NCBI GenBank assembly: GCA_949752795.1
Contig: OX457074.1
Location: forward strand, 3,795,527 to 3,859,526
DNA from: Hyperoodon ampullatus
Lineage: Eukaryota; Chordata; Mammalia; Artiodactyla; Ziphiidae
Length of the DNA stretch: 64,000 nucleotides
Reading direction: 5' to 3'
A program made the position numbers and the translations under genes. Under the pieces are notes generated by a model. The model was not told the DNA's origin. It ran no database searches and was given only the letters and a program-made list of their open reading frames with translations. Positions 11,993 through 24,015 of this stretch are shown here, piece by piece. Position 1 is the stretch's first letter. Every line of letters starts with the position of its first letter.

Positions 11993-14096
11993 AGAGGCAG
12001 CTTCTTAATGAGCCACCACTGACTCAGTCAAGCACAGCACTCATGAGCCATCCCTAAAAAGACCCCCCCCATCCATGCTTAACACAGTTGCTTAGTTCGT
12101 GAGAAGGAATAGAGGATATAAGCACAAACTGGAGGCAGCAACAAGTAAATACAAGCTAAAAGTTGTTATCGTAGGTGAATGCAAACTTTCAAATAGGAGA
12201 TACCCTCCTACAGGGTTAGACTGACCCAGGAGTAATTCTACAAAACAAGAGGGAGATAAAGTAAAGTAGCAAGTCCTGTGGGGGCTTTGTTTGTGCTCTA
12301 CCACCTTCTTACTGAGGCGTGATCCAAAGTAAATCCTTTATTGTCCTTCCAAGAATTTTCTGTTTCTCCTCTCTTCCTTCTTCCCTGGACTTATTCCTCT
12401 CCCAAAGCCTGGATATCCAGTCAAGGGAATAATCAGATACCTACACATTTGCCTTTGGACTTCCTGCACTTTGGGGACTAAGGTAGCAGAAAGAATAGCT
12501 TTGCTAAGTGACATGGAATCCTTCAGATTTGCTCTTGGACTTCAAGGCAGTTACCTCAGTCTGCCTCTCTGCCTGCAACAGGTATCACTGACCTTCATCT
12601 TGGGTCCACCATCCCAATTCATCAGAACCTTTCCCATATAGGGGTCAAGTGTGAAGCCCTACTTGGAAATGATAGCAGCATAGCTCAAAACCTGAGTAAC
12701 AAGCCCCCTGTATCCTTCCAAGCCCCAGCCCACTCTCAAATCCAGCAACTATAATTTCTCCCCTGAATTCTAGGCATACAAGCCAACCAGGTTTTATTTT
12801 CTTATTTTAAACCTTCAAACTAATATAACATATATGTCCTTGTAAAAATGTTCATTTCCCTTGCATTTAAATACTTGGTTGGCATCTCCGGATATAAAAC
12901 TAGGTATCACGTTCATTCGTTCTGAATCCTTCCTACTCAAGGTGAGGAGGGAGAGCAAGAGCGAGAGGCTTGGAGACTTTTATTGACCATTTTGCCGTCA
13001 GAGTGAAATAAAATCTGGTGACCAAAGAAACAACAAAACATTTTAGTGGCCAGTTAGAACAAGGAGAGATACTTTAACAAAAAAGATTCTGGTGTCAAAA
13101 AGCACTGTTGCATGGCTCCCTTCTCGCCAGTTACTTCTTATTGTGCCCAAGACATTTTCTTAGTAAGTATAGAGTGTTTGTGTATTTCTTTTAGCTCAAC
13201 CAGGTGAGGACAGATTCTTTTTCTTTTCTTTTAATATTTTTTTCCCACTGCCATCCCTCTTATCATCATCTGCAAAAAGCAACTCATTCCACGTGACACA
13301 GGACAGAAAGCATCACCCAGACACGGGGGTTCCATTCTTCTACCTGTTCTGCCTGAACCACACCATGAGGACACAGAATCTTTGGGAACCAACCCCTCTT
13401 TTTCTGTTTCTAATATTTTATTTTTTTAAAAAGAGAATGACAGGCAGAGTAGTCTCTCCTTTCACTCACTTAGGGTCCTTCTCCTTTTATCTCCTTCCTC
13501 ATCATCTAGTGATACTCAGCAGTACTCTGCTACTTCCCAATTTGGTCTTCTGCAAGAGGGATAAAATACTGAGTTTTAATTATTCTCCCTCCAGCATAAA
13601 TTCCCACCTGACCAGCAGGAGGGGAGAGCACTGTAGCCCACGTGCTACCTAGGGCATAGGAGGAGAGCCTGGGAACTTATAACGCCCCCTTGCGCTGCTC
13701 TCCCTCCCCTCAAATGTGTTCTGCTGGCCCTGATGATAATGTTTCAGTTCTGTAATAGCCTTCAAGAGCCGCACGTTTTCGGCCACACTCTCCCTGCTGT
13801 AATAATTCCTTCTTTCTGTTATTATAGATCTCTTAACATTCTAATAAATTCTCTGTCTCTGTTGTACTCTTTTGGCTAAGTAACCTTTCACGTTGCATTT
13901 CCCTCGCTTGGCAGTGATATCTGCCTTGCTGTCACGGTAGCCTCTTCTTAAGCTTCCGTAATAACCTCTCCTTGACTATTGTGGTTCCTCAGGGATGTAA
14001 CAGCTGTTTCTGTGCTTTTATTTTACATCCAGAGAAGATGCCCTCCCTTGGCAGTTGCATCTCTCTGGAGATACAGGGAGCTTTCCTGTCTTGCAG

Positions 14097-14221
14097 GCAA
14101 GCAGCCCAAAGGGACCTTTCTCATTAAGGGCTACAGTGTACGGATGGCCCCCTACCTGCGAAAAGATGCCAAGAAAGAATCCTGCTTTGAGCTGACCTCC
14201 CAGGATAGGCGCAGCTATGAG
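14097..14221 (+). CDS. SKAP1: SKAP1 coding exon: PH domain C-terminal strands
   Basis: A 125-nt exon that completes the Ser codon and encodes residues 55-95, including [17 protein letters not shown], a basic RKDAKK turn, then [15 protein letters not shown]. The basic cluster lies on the face where PH domains bind phosphoinositides (family knowledge). The exon ends on a codon boundary. Acceptor cctgtcttgcag and donor GAG|GTAGGA fit consensus. It must be spliced together with the following 64-nt exon to keep the reading frame. Confidence 0.97.
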
Positions 14222-15390
14222 GTAGGATGAGCTGAGGCGATGGAGATCCTCATTCGTGTTGCACTTTCATTCCATGTTGCATGTGAGTGGTGGTTGCTGT
14301 GCTGGGCTCCATCTTTTCTTTGTTACCTCTCGTTTCTTACCAAGACCTTCTCTCTTGACACGTCCTCACCTTTGCTATGTCGTGCCCACCCTCCTGTTGC
14401 CACTTTTATCCTAGATACTGCCTTTGCTTGGCTTCCGTCTCTTCATCCCTCCCCTTCTCATCTCACTCTGTAGGTGAGAATCTTGTCTATTGCAGCACAC
14501 AATCTAATTCTCTATTCAGAGTCTCTAATTTCATGGCTTTAATTCCCACTCTCTTTATTTTTCAACTGCTTATCTTCACTTCCTTCCTTGAAATCCAGAA
14601 AAAGAGAAATCTGACTATAGAGTGAAAAATAATTCATTTTCCCATATTCATCTTGCTATCCAATATGATCTTCCTGTGTGTAGATGCATTGCATATCTCT
14701 GGAAGGATTTCTCAGATACTGGTAGCAATGATTACTGAGTAGTAATAGTGACAACTGAGGAACTAGAGGACCTGAGCGGGGGTGAGAAAGACATTCTTCA
14801 CGGTGTTCATTTTTATATATTCTGATATAATATAAAAGGGAATATAATAGGTAATGCATTATAAAATTAATTAAGGCAACAAAAAATGTCTGACTATGGG
14901 AATACAGTGATTTTCACCAAAAATATACTTTTACATGTGTGTATGTAGGTACACATATTGTTTCCTCCTTGTTGGTTATTTTTATCACAGTTTTACTAAA
15001 ACAATTAAGAAAAACTTTAGCTAACTCAAGAAAAAGAGAAAAGCCATGCTAAGGTTAATATTGAGTAACCCTTTGACTCTTCAAGTTTTTCTCAGCACTC
15101 ATTCTTTTATGTTTCTACAGTATCATAACCCTTATTTTGATAAGATGACCTAGGTCTTAATTATGTAATTTCAAAAAAATTTTTAAGTTAAACTTTTCTA
15201 TAGAGTCTTTTGTAGATGTATCTAAGTTATTTTTAGTATTAAGTTCTTATTTGATTCACCCAGATCCAGATAAAAATTTATATGATAAGTCTAAAGCAAT
15301 TTCCCTAGGCATTTTTTATAGAAATGTGTTCTTAAGAAATCAAGAATGACAATATCTATTAATAAGTTTTAAACAGGAATCTAGGTTTCT

Positions 15391-16148
15391 TTTTTTTTAA
15401 CATCTTTATTGGAGTATAATTGCTTTACAATGTTATGTTAGTTTCTGCTGTATAACAAAGTGAATCAGCTATATGTATACATATATCCCCATATCCCTTC
15501 CCTTTTGTGTCTCCCTCCCTCCCACCCTCCCTATCCCACCCCTCTAGGTGGTCACAAAGCACCGAGCTGATCTCCCTGTGCTATGTAGCTGCTTCCCACT
15601 AGCTACCTATTTTACATTTGGTAGTGTATATATGTCCATGCCACACTCTCACTTCGTCCCAGCTCACCCTTCCCCCTCCCCATGTCCTCAAGTCCATTCT
15701 CTATGTCTGCGTCTTTATTCCTGTCCTGCCCCTAGGTTCTTCAGAACCTTTTTTTTTTTTTTTAGAGTCCATATATATGTGTTAGCATACGGTATTTGTT
15801 TTTCTTTTTCTGACTTACTCCACTCTGTATGACAGACTCTAGGTCCATCCACCTCACTACAAATAACTCAATTTTGTTTCTTTTTATGGCTGAGTAATAT
15901 TCCATTTTATATATGTGCCACATCTTTATCCATTCATCTGTCGATGGACACCTAGGTTGCTTCCATGTCCTGGCTATTGTAACTAGTGCTGCAGTGAACA
16001 TTGTGGTACATGACTCTTTTTGAATTATGGTTTTCTCAGGATATATGCCCAGTGGTGGGATTGCTGGGTCACATGGTAGTTTTAGTTTTAGTTTTTTAAG
16101 GAATCTCCATATTGTTCTCCACAGTGGCTATATCAGTTTACAAGGAAA
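15391..16148 (-). mobile_element. L1 LINE 3' end (antisense, 5'-truncated)
   Basis: The reverse strand carries the end of L1 ORF2, recognisable by the MEYYSAIK and WMDLE words, followed by the 3' UTR. On the + strand this shows as 'acatctttattggagtataa'. A duplicated 'ctaggtttct' at 15381-15390 and 16149-16158 marks the target site. The coding part has stops and is 5'-truncated, so it is a dead copy. Confidence 0.93.
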
Positions 16149-16469
16149 CTAGGTTTCTTATATAGTACATGTCTTTATCTTACCCTGATAGCCAGATAAT
16201 AAAAATGTTTTTCAGGAACAGTCGTTTCAAGTTGATTCATTCAAAATAAAAAATTACTAAAGCTTGATGCTTGACTGGCCTGTTTTGTGAATCAGAATGT
16301 AGAGTTTGTTTACTTCTTCTTTTCTTTGGCCCATTGATTCCAAGTCATTACCATGGTCTGTGCATTCTTCCTCTATAATATCCTTTGGATCTTTCCCCTC
16401 TGATTTACTCCTACAGCCATCACAGTAGTTAAGTTCCTATCACTTCACCCAGAGGACTAGTTAAGTAAC

Positions 16470-17045
16470 CTTCTAGTTGTTCTTCTGTCTCTAATTTCCT
16501 CCTATTTCAGTCTCTCCTACTCATAACTATTGAAAGAATCTCCCACTCCTTTTGCTAGAATTTACAGTGGCTTCCTACTGCCTACATTTTAAGTCTGAAT
16601 TCCTAATACTCAGAGCCCTTTCATCAACTCTTCTCTGATCCTCCATCTTCATCTGTTACTGTTCTCCAGTCAAGCTGATCTGCCTACCTTCCCTATACAT
16701 CATGGTCTCATTTCTAATCTTTGGCAGCTGGTTCTCCCTACCTGAAACGTCCAGTTCCCTTCACCAGTTTCCACCAACTCTCTTTAAAAATCCAACCAAA
16801 ACAGTATTCCTTCAACACGCCTCCCTGGCTTACCATAGGCAACGATAAGTGTTCCGTGTCTTCTCTCAACATCCAGCTGTTATCAAATGCACTTACTTTG
16901 TCGTGTTCCCATGTCAAGGGTGTATGCTGTCTCCAAAACTGATGCATTGATCTGAAGTCAGGAATTTGGGTTTGCCTTTTTTTTCCTGTAAACTGTTCTC
17001 AATAAATGCCTGATGGATGAATGGGCAATCAAATGAATGAATGCA
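16470..17045 (+). mobile_element. L2 LINE 3' region
   Basis: The sense L2 order is visible: 'acagtggcttcctactgcct', 'ccttcaacacgcctccctgg', and the end '...ctcaataaatgcctgatggatgaatg' with an ATGAATG tail. The element is old and diverged. The left edge is approximate. Confidence 0.75.
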
Positions 17046-17286
17046 CATGAACATGAATCTGGATTCAAATCCAGCTGTCAACGTTGGGTATGCAAAATTG
17101 CTGAAGGAAAAAAATCACTTTGAGTGGGATTTTTATCTTTTTGCTAAATATTAAGCAGGCAGAGAGTCCTGAGCTTTCAGCTTGACTCTGCAAGTCCACT
17201 CACAAGGTTCCTCCCCTTGAACCTCCCTAAAGGATTCACGGAAATTTTAGTGAAAGTGATAAATTAATTCACTAATTTTTCTCTAG

Positions 17287-17350
17287 TTTACAGCTTCTAA
17301 TCCAGCCGAGGCCAGAGACTGGGTGGATCAAATAAGTTTCTTGTTAAAGG
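17287..17350 (+). CDS. SKAP1: SKAP1 coding exon: PH domain C-terminal helix
   Basis: A 64-nt exon that starts in phase 0 and encodes residues 96-116, the [20 protein letters not shown] helix with the invariant PH-domain Trp. The final G opens the Asp codon of the next exon. Acceptor tttctctag and donor AGG|GTAAGT are strong. With the previous exon it adds up to 189 nt, a multiple of three. Confidence 0.97.
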
Positions 17351-19481
17351 GTAAGTACTATTATTATAGAGGTGGTACTTGAGTGCATTTGCAGTTGAAG
17401 TTATATTGCATAAATATAATCCACAGGCTTCAATATATTTTTATCTGCCCATTCTCCCTATCATATCCCTCATATGGTAACAACAAATAGTAACATGGGT
17501 GAATCAGAAGGAAAAGAAACCATCAACCTGGAAATGACCTCTGATATCACTCTAGCTCATCCACCTAACTACAGGCAAATCTGTGTAATATTTGTAATCA
17601 CCAGGAAAGAGATGCTGAAAATCAGCTCAGCTCAATTCAGTGTCTCCTAACCCCTTACATTCTGGAAAGGAAATTCATGATACCAAAGTCATCTAGATGT
17701 GGTTTAGGGTCCAAAATCTTCTAGTTTTAGTCAGGTAGAAATCTGTACTCATCGAGGTGGCCTTCAAGGACATTGGACGTTAAAAACAAATTGCTATTTC
17801 CCAAGCCACAATCAAATGGTCCTTACTTTGGATGGGAAGAGTCCTGCCTGAAGATGTTAAATGACTGCTCTTAGAGTACCCTCTGCTGGCCAGCCTGTAG
17901 GCACAGCAGTGATAGTGGCCCAGGAAGCCTTGTCTGGGAGCGGCCTGGCAGGTAGAAGTAGCCAACCTTGAGCCTGTCACCTGGCATCAGATAACCCTCA
18001 TGATGGTATACATACATCATGGCAGGACCCTGCCTCTGCAGAAAGGCAGAAACACCAACTTTGTACACGGCCCCAAGACCTAGGGAGAAGTACGTCAACC
18101 TAAAAACACCAAGCCTTTTCATCTCCGTTTTTTATTCTGCTGTAAGATTTTATTGTGGATAAAAAGAAGAAAGCACCGGAGCTTTAATTACGATTGCCTG
18201 TTTTACTCAGTTTATGCCTTTGCTATCACAAGGACAAACTATTGCATCTACCAAGAGCATCACGTATAATAGACTAGAACTAGGCAAACATGAACATTGA
18301 TGGCGAGACTACAGGGTACACTCTCATCTAGGTGCATTGGATTTATGCGTGTAATATACCCCTAAGTGTGTAAACTTCAATAAAACTCCAAGCAGCTTTA
18401 TTGAGCTGTACCCTATGGTAGTTTCAGAATCCCACATTGAAGAAATTATTCATTCCATTTTATTTTAAAACAAACAAAATAATAGCATATGGTTTAAGCC
18501 ACAAATGTGTCTTTGATCCCTTCCTCATATGAGGTGGCACCAGAATTCAGGTGAAAATAGTTGCAAAATCTTTATTAAAAGCGTAATCAAGCCGAACAGT
18601 TTTATTACGTTTTGAAATGAACATCGGATGTCTCTCTATCCTTTCCTTCCCCAGAGCACCCTGCCAGCTCTCGCCCATCCTGCAGAGGTCCCTCAGCAGG
18701 GTTGCAGAGAGCACTCTGTACTACACATCAGAGAATGAACCTTCCCAGTTCCCCATTAAAATAAAAAACCAATCTTCCTCTCCCGCCCTGTGCCCCCCAG
18801 TGCTGTAATGGCTCAGCATCCCCTATGCGGTGACCCACTTTAAGGTCAGCCAGACTGTACAGTTGCAGAAGGGCATGGCAACCACATCGCTCAGCCGTTC
18901 CATTTGGTCTTGTATTACTGTTATATTTTTCCACATCCCACTTTCTCTTCCTCTTCCACTTTTGCCCACTCTTCTCTTTACAAGCAAACTTCTCTGAAAT
19001 TCTGCAGTGAGATCATGGGGGAGATGAGCGTGTGATAGCTCAGGTATCCTACAGCAGCCACCATAGTTCCCAGGCTCTGTGTGCATCCAGAGAACCCAGG
19101 GCATCACTCATCCTTCCAGTTTTCCACTTGTAAAGCAGCGCGAGGCACGCTGGCATTTCCTCTTCTGTCCTATTTTCTTCCCTTCACCTCGTGTGCTCAT
19201 TCACACACCCATACTTTTCAGGGCTGCTTCGTCCTGATCAAATTTTATCGCAAGGAAGGATTTATGTTGATGGTTTAAACCTGACGCAGTGCTAGTCTGG
19301 CCTTTTCTGTAGATTTCCTGCCACCAAGGCCCGCACTAGAAATAACAGCACTTAACCTAGTGTTTCATTTTCTTTTGACATGTTTTATTCTCATCCCTCC
19401 TCCCTGCTCCCTCTTTCCTTCCCTGCCTTATTCTTTTCTTTTTCTCCCTATCTTGATTCACTCTCATCTCTGCCCCAGCAG
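17351..19481 (+). other. SKAP1: SKAP1 intron, 2.1 kb
   Basis: GT-AG intron with no recent SINE. It ends in a tandem CAGCAG acceptor (19476-19481). I see nothing else that I can support; the short open frames at 17.8-19.3 kb run in several directions with no family resemblance. Confidence 0.85.
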
Positions 19482-19691
19482 ACTTGAGCTCCTTAACCAT
19501 TCCATGTGAAGAGGAGGAGGAAGAGGAGGAAGAAGGGGAGGAGGAGGAAGAGGAAGAGACATATGATGATATCGATGGTTTTGACTCCTCAAACTCTGGT
19601 TCCCAAAGCAGACCCATTATCTTGCATGGGAGTGTGGGGCTCAAAGAGCCCATGGAGGAGAAAGAAGAAGATATTTATGAAATCTTACCAG
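19482..19691 (+). CDS. SKAP1: SKAP1 coding exon: acidic linker with FYN-binding tyrosine
   Basis: A 210-nt exon encoding residues 117-187, the linker between PH and SH3 domains. After DLSSLTIPC come nine Glu, a Gly and seven Glu, then [11 protein letters not shown], a Ser/Pro-containing stretch and [12 protein letters not shown]. In human SKAP1 the tyrosines of this linker are phosphorylated; the last one (IYE, Tyr182 here) is the reported FYN SH2 site, and its Y-E-x-L setting is kept. From memory the human protein has Tyr where this one has Cys125, and a shorter Glu run. Acceptor is the second AG of CAGCAG, donor CAG|GTGAGA. Phases match, so skipping would keep the frame. Confidence 0.96.
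19503..19559 (+). repeat. Coding purine (GAG/GAA) tract
   Basis: A run of mixed GAG and GAA codons with one GGG, encoding nine Glu, Gly, seven Glu. Its purity makes it prone to length change, and a single G in the middle shows it is not a pure triplet array. It is longer than the human counterpart as I remember it (about 11 residues). Confidence 0.9.
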
Positions 19692-22117
19692 GTGAGAAAT
19701 TTCATCTTCTAATTATCTTCCTCTAGTTTAGAAACTCTTGACCTGGTTGAAGAATATAACTTTGACAACTCCAGAGGAAGCCAGACCTCTGAAGGAGACA
19801 CTGTAGGGAAGCTTCCGTGGAGCTTCTGTGACTCCCAGCACAGAAGCTCTCCCCTGCTCTGGGGGCAAGATGGATTGATCAGGGAGTGTCTTTCATCTCT
19901 GCATGTGAAGTAATTTATTACAAATGTCAACAGGTTAAAGAGTCAAGAATACTCATGTTGGTTTTCATTGGTTTACTGCGAGTTTCATCAGAATTCTCTC
20001 GTTTGAACTTATTTTCTGTGTAATTGTGAGGATAATGGAAAGTCACCTCAAATGATGAAGGATATAGACTGAAGAAATATAGATAAACGCTGACAAGCCT
20101 TTTCAGTAACACAGTAAAGCCCTGATAGAGCACAGCTCACCGTTGCCTAGCTTAGATATACCACGAATCAAATTGCATCTCTTGCTAATAAGCCTCACGT
20201 GTGTCCTCTGCCCACCATTACAACAGGTCTACTGGATGTATTTCTTTTTTCACAAAGGCATGATAACCGGCATCTCAAAAACTGTGTAGTCATCACTGCG
20301 CCCGCACAGCCACTTCCTGTGTGGGTAACAGCAGCTGTTGAACAGTGCAGAGCACAGTGGGGGTCAGACTGTGCAAAAAACGAAGCCTGAGCCTTTTAAC
20401 TGTGAGCTAGTTAGACCATGGGAACGCTGAATCTTCAAGACCATTCAGAAGATCGCTCCTGTGGAAATTTCCCCGGAGTTCAGTGCTCTGCTGAGAAATT
20501 CAAGTTAAGCCTAAATTTATAGCAATTTAAACCTCAGTCCCAGATGAACGTAGGAGCTAAGGTGAACAGAACATTCAGGCCCCTGAAGACAGGGCTGTTT
20601 GCTAAAAGGCATTGTCAGTGAGCAACTGGCATTTCAAGGCTTCCTAAGAAGAGGGTCCAACCCTGTCAACGCCACATTCATCTCTCCCTTGGGGAGAAGC
20701 CATGTCATTGCTTCCTGGGACTTCACCCACCCAGCCAGCCGACAAGGAGAGCCTGCTTCTTCTCCCAGCACTTCCAGCCTCTGCTAGTCCCAACTTCCCC
20801 AGCCTTTCTGTTGTGTTTTATTATGCAAATGATAACTTGGTTGAGGTCGAGCCATTTCTTGTGTCTGAAGTTAAAAAAAAAAATGATAATTTCCTCAGCA
20901 AGTCATCGTCGTTAATGAAGTTTTACAAAAACAGATACAACCAAAGGAAAATAAAATTTCACAGGTGATAAATTTTTCCAATTTCCCTGGCAGAATTCGA
21001 TAGGATTGTTAAATTAAGAGTGAAGGTGTCTGTTAGAAAGCAACGAGCAGTGATGGGTAATTTTATAGACTGGAAAATTGAATCAAATTGCTACATTAAA
21101 ACACAGCTCCTCTGAGAATCTTCCCTTTCACAGTCTGCTCCATTGCAACAGCAGGGTGCAGAAATGGATCTAATTCACAACACTCTCTAAAAGGAGATGT
21201 ACTCCCCAACTCGGCCAGAGATTCCTGGTGAGCTCACATTCCACTCACTACTGTCCAGGCTGGGGGAGATATCCAGGTGACACTCCACTTGGGGCCACAG
21301 CTGTGGAAGAGTGCTCTGGGAAAACCTTACAGAACCACCCAGACCTCTGGGGAGCAAATAAGGGCTGTTTCATGCACCATGTTTACTCCTCAAAGGAGCA
21401 GGCAAGAGGGAGCTGATGCTCAGACACACAGAGCAAAGGAGAGTAAAGGGCAAGAGGCCTCAGAAAATATGATGGGATTGAGACCATCACCTTACCCCAG
21501 GGCGGGGTCAATGAATGTATGATTGGCTTCTTAACAACCATCCTTCCCACACCTCGTAAAATCCTACCCTTGACCATGGCAGCACTGCCCACGGGGCCAA
21601 AGTTCACACCAGTCTGGATACTGGAGTGGACTCCAAGGGCATGGAGACTGGTCGGCTTTCTCTAGGAAAGCCACTTACCCTGTGCTCACAACAAGTGTTC
21701 CTCAGAGGTGAGGAAGGCCACATCATAGGAAAACCAGGGTCTCTTTCCGCAGGTTAGGGCAACGGCAGTCAACTCGCTTATTAAGTTTCCAATGGAGAAG
21801 GCTGTACCCAGCCAACAGGTTCTTTCCCAAAATCTTCTATCCATCACAGTTTTTAGAGACAGCATTGAAGTTGGGATAAATTGGCATTTAATTATAATAT
21901 GAATATTTCAGACACAAGTCTCCATCAGCTAGCTTCCTGTCCATGCCACTCAGCTTGTTGCTGCTGACATGGCTGTTAGTTTTGCATGTGCCACACTACC
22001 CATCGTGGAGGAATTGAGAGGGAACGTGAGGGAGCCTGACACTGTCTCCCCTCTGCCGCCATCTCACAAGACCACCCACCGAGCAGTGGCGTGTGAGACA
22101 CGGCATGGCGTTGCAGG

Positions 22118-22345
22118 TACAAGTGCTGGCTCTAGGTCAGGGTGGACCTGCTCTGCCACCTGCTGGCTGTGAGACCTCGAGCAAGTTATCTGCCCCGTCT
22201 CTCAGGTGTGATTTTCCCACCTGTAAAATGGGGATAACAATAGTAGCTATCATAGAGGGATGCCTGAGAAGCCTGGAACTGATGTATGTAAAGCACTTAG
22301 AGCGCTGGCATACAGGGAGCATTCAATAAATGCTGGCTATTCTCC
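22118..22345 (+). mobile_element. MIR element
   Basis: Well-preserved MIR text: 'gctctgccacctgctggctgtgagacc', 'agcaagttatctgcc', 'cctgtaaaatggggataaca', 'gtaaagcacttagagcgctgg' and 'attcaataaatgctggctat', read in pieces. It is nearly full length and in sense orientation. Confidence 0.88.
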
Positions 22346-23829
22346 ATTTGGTGGTATTTAAATAGGAAGTGTTACCTCCTTGAAGAATTGGGAATCGGCT
22401 CATTCCCCACCTTCACCAACCAGACCTGAGACAGTCCGGTTGGACATTTTCAGCAATATGTGTGAAGCAGGTGAAACTGAAAATCCTGAGCAGATGGAAA
22501 GTGGATCATGCCTTCTGCTCAGGCCCCATTTTTACTGCAAGGACAGGTGCTGGGTGGAGGAACAGTCGACAGTAAGGTTGGATTGTGCTAACATTGCATA
22601 CCCATCAATAGTCAAATGACTTGGGCCTCTAACATGTGTCTCATGATAGCAGGTAAATGTGCTTTGTAAATGATTTTGCTTCTCCTTCGTCTTTGGCATG
22701 GGGCCTATACAAGCCTCATCGTCTCTATGTGGAAGGCAGTGTAAGTGAGATCTCCTCCCTTCCAGAAAATAATTTCAATGGGCTTCCTAGCTGAAAGAAA
22801 AATGCCTGTAACACATTCCAAGTCAATACAAAAATGTTTTTTCCTAATCAAAATAATGTATGGATCATCAAATTAAATGTACAACATCACATTAATCATG
22901 GGAAATTTGCATTTGCTACGTGGCTAGCACCAGAGCACTCGAGGTTTTCAGCCAAGACCACAGTGTTAGTCCCAGATAATATGGTTTCAGGGTTGGTATC
23001 CGCTGGGATTTCTGAACATCCATGTTAAGAATATGGGGACCCTTGATGTTTAAGGTCTCCTTTGCAGTAGATTCAACTGTAGGGAACTACCAACAAAGAA
23101 ATACTAAAGCAATATGTGGAAAATGGGAGGCTTTTCTGAACCCTCTCTCACTCCTCCCCAGAATCATTTTACAGCCTAGCATAGGCCCAGTTTCATGATT
23201 CAAAATTCCATAAAAGTACAGCTTTTATCAGGTTTCTCTTTGTCTGGGGCCTCAAGCCTGGAATCCAGCAAGGCATCTGAGACCACTGAAGAGCTGTAAC
23301 TGGGGCCTCGCAGCAGCTGCGGTGGCAACAGAATCTGGCTGTGTTCTCTAGAGAGATTTCAGGAGAGCAAACAGAAAGAGAGACAAAGAGTCCTCCCTGG
23401 GTATTTCTATGCACATTCTGATGCTGCCCGCACTGCCCTGGAGCGTTATTATAGACCCAGAAACCAGATTGCTTTATAATAAAGCATATAACTGCTTTTT
23501 TTTTAATTTGAGTTGGTTGGAAACAAGCATTCTTTGGAATTATTTCCCCCCCCCAATACAGCTGTCCAGACCCACAGGAAGGGGGGAATGGTGATAGTAA
23601 GAGGTCTAAGGAAAGAAATAAAGCAGACACCAAAAATACAAAGTTTATGAAAAAACAATTTCCAACTTCATAGGAAAGCAACACTCCATGAGGGGAACAT
23701 CAAAGAAGAGTCATCGCCATCATCAGGCCCCTTCTGAGCTTCTTGGCCTTTTCTTCCTCTCACTCCCATGCACCCTAGGCCCTAGGCACACCGTGCTTTT
23801 GGTCGGCACCAAAACTGGAATCATGCATT

Positions 23830-24015
23830 TTCTTCTACCTAGAATCCACACCCTCAGTCTATGAAACCCAACACATTCTGCTCAACTGTGTCTCCTCAGT
23901 GACGGCCTCCCAGAGACTCAGCTGGAATTGAGCTCTGTTTCAGCCTTCACCACAGGGATTTGTATTCAGGTCTTTCTCCTCCAATTAGTAGGTGCTCAAT
24001 TATTATTTGTGAAGT
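23830..24015 (+). mobile_element. L2 3' end (probable)
   Basis: The segment ends 'ttagtaggtgctcaattatt', the L2 tail word, preceded by diverged L2-like text ('acattctgctcaactgtgtc', 'gacggcctcccagag'). Boundaries are rough. Confidence 0.5.

Larger units (their letters stand above)
10779..14096 (+). other. SKAP1: SKAP1 intron, 3.3 kb
   Basis: GT-AG intron. It holds a long CHR SINE with an internal duplication (11084-11460) and an antisense short CHR SINE (11751-11992). The remainder, about 12.0-14.1 kb, shows pyrimidine-rich and AT-rich single-copy text with no gene that I can support. Confidence 0.9.
14222..17286 (+). other. SKAP1: SKAP1 intron, 3.1 kb
   Basis: GT-AG intron. It carries an antisense L1 3' end (15391-16148) and a sense L2 (16470-17045). 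No gene is supported in the remaining AT-rich text. Confidence 0.9.

Noticed and set aside
15762..16001. Reverse-strand frame with MEYYSAIK and WMDLE words
   Set aside because: It is the end of L1 ORF2 in a 5'-truncated, stop-bearing copy, so it is annotated as a mobile element rather than a gene.
19357..19653. Reverse-strand frame with a long Ser run over the acidic exon
   Set aside because: Shadow of the GAG/GAA tract of the SKAP1 exon read on the opposite strand.
23193..23684. 163-codon reverse-strand open frame
   Set aside because: The longest frame outside SKAP1 and the SINEs, but there is no family resemblance, no splice partner and no promoter, and chance frames of this size occur in 64 kb. 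No support as a gene.
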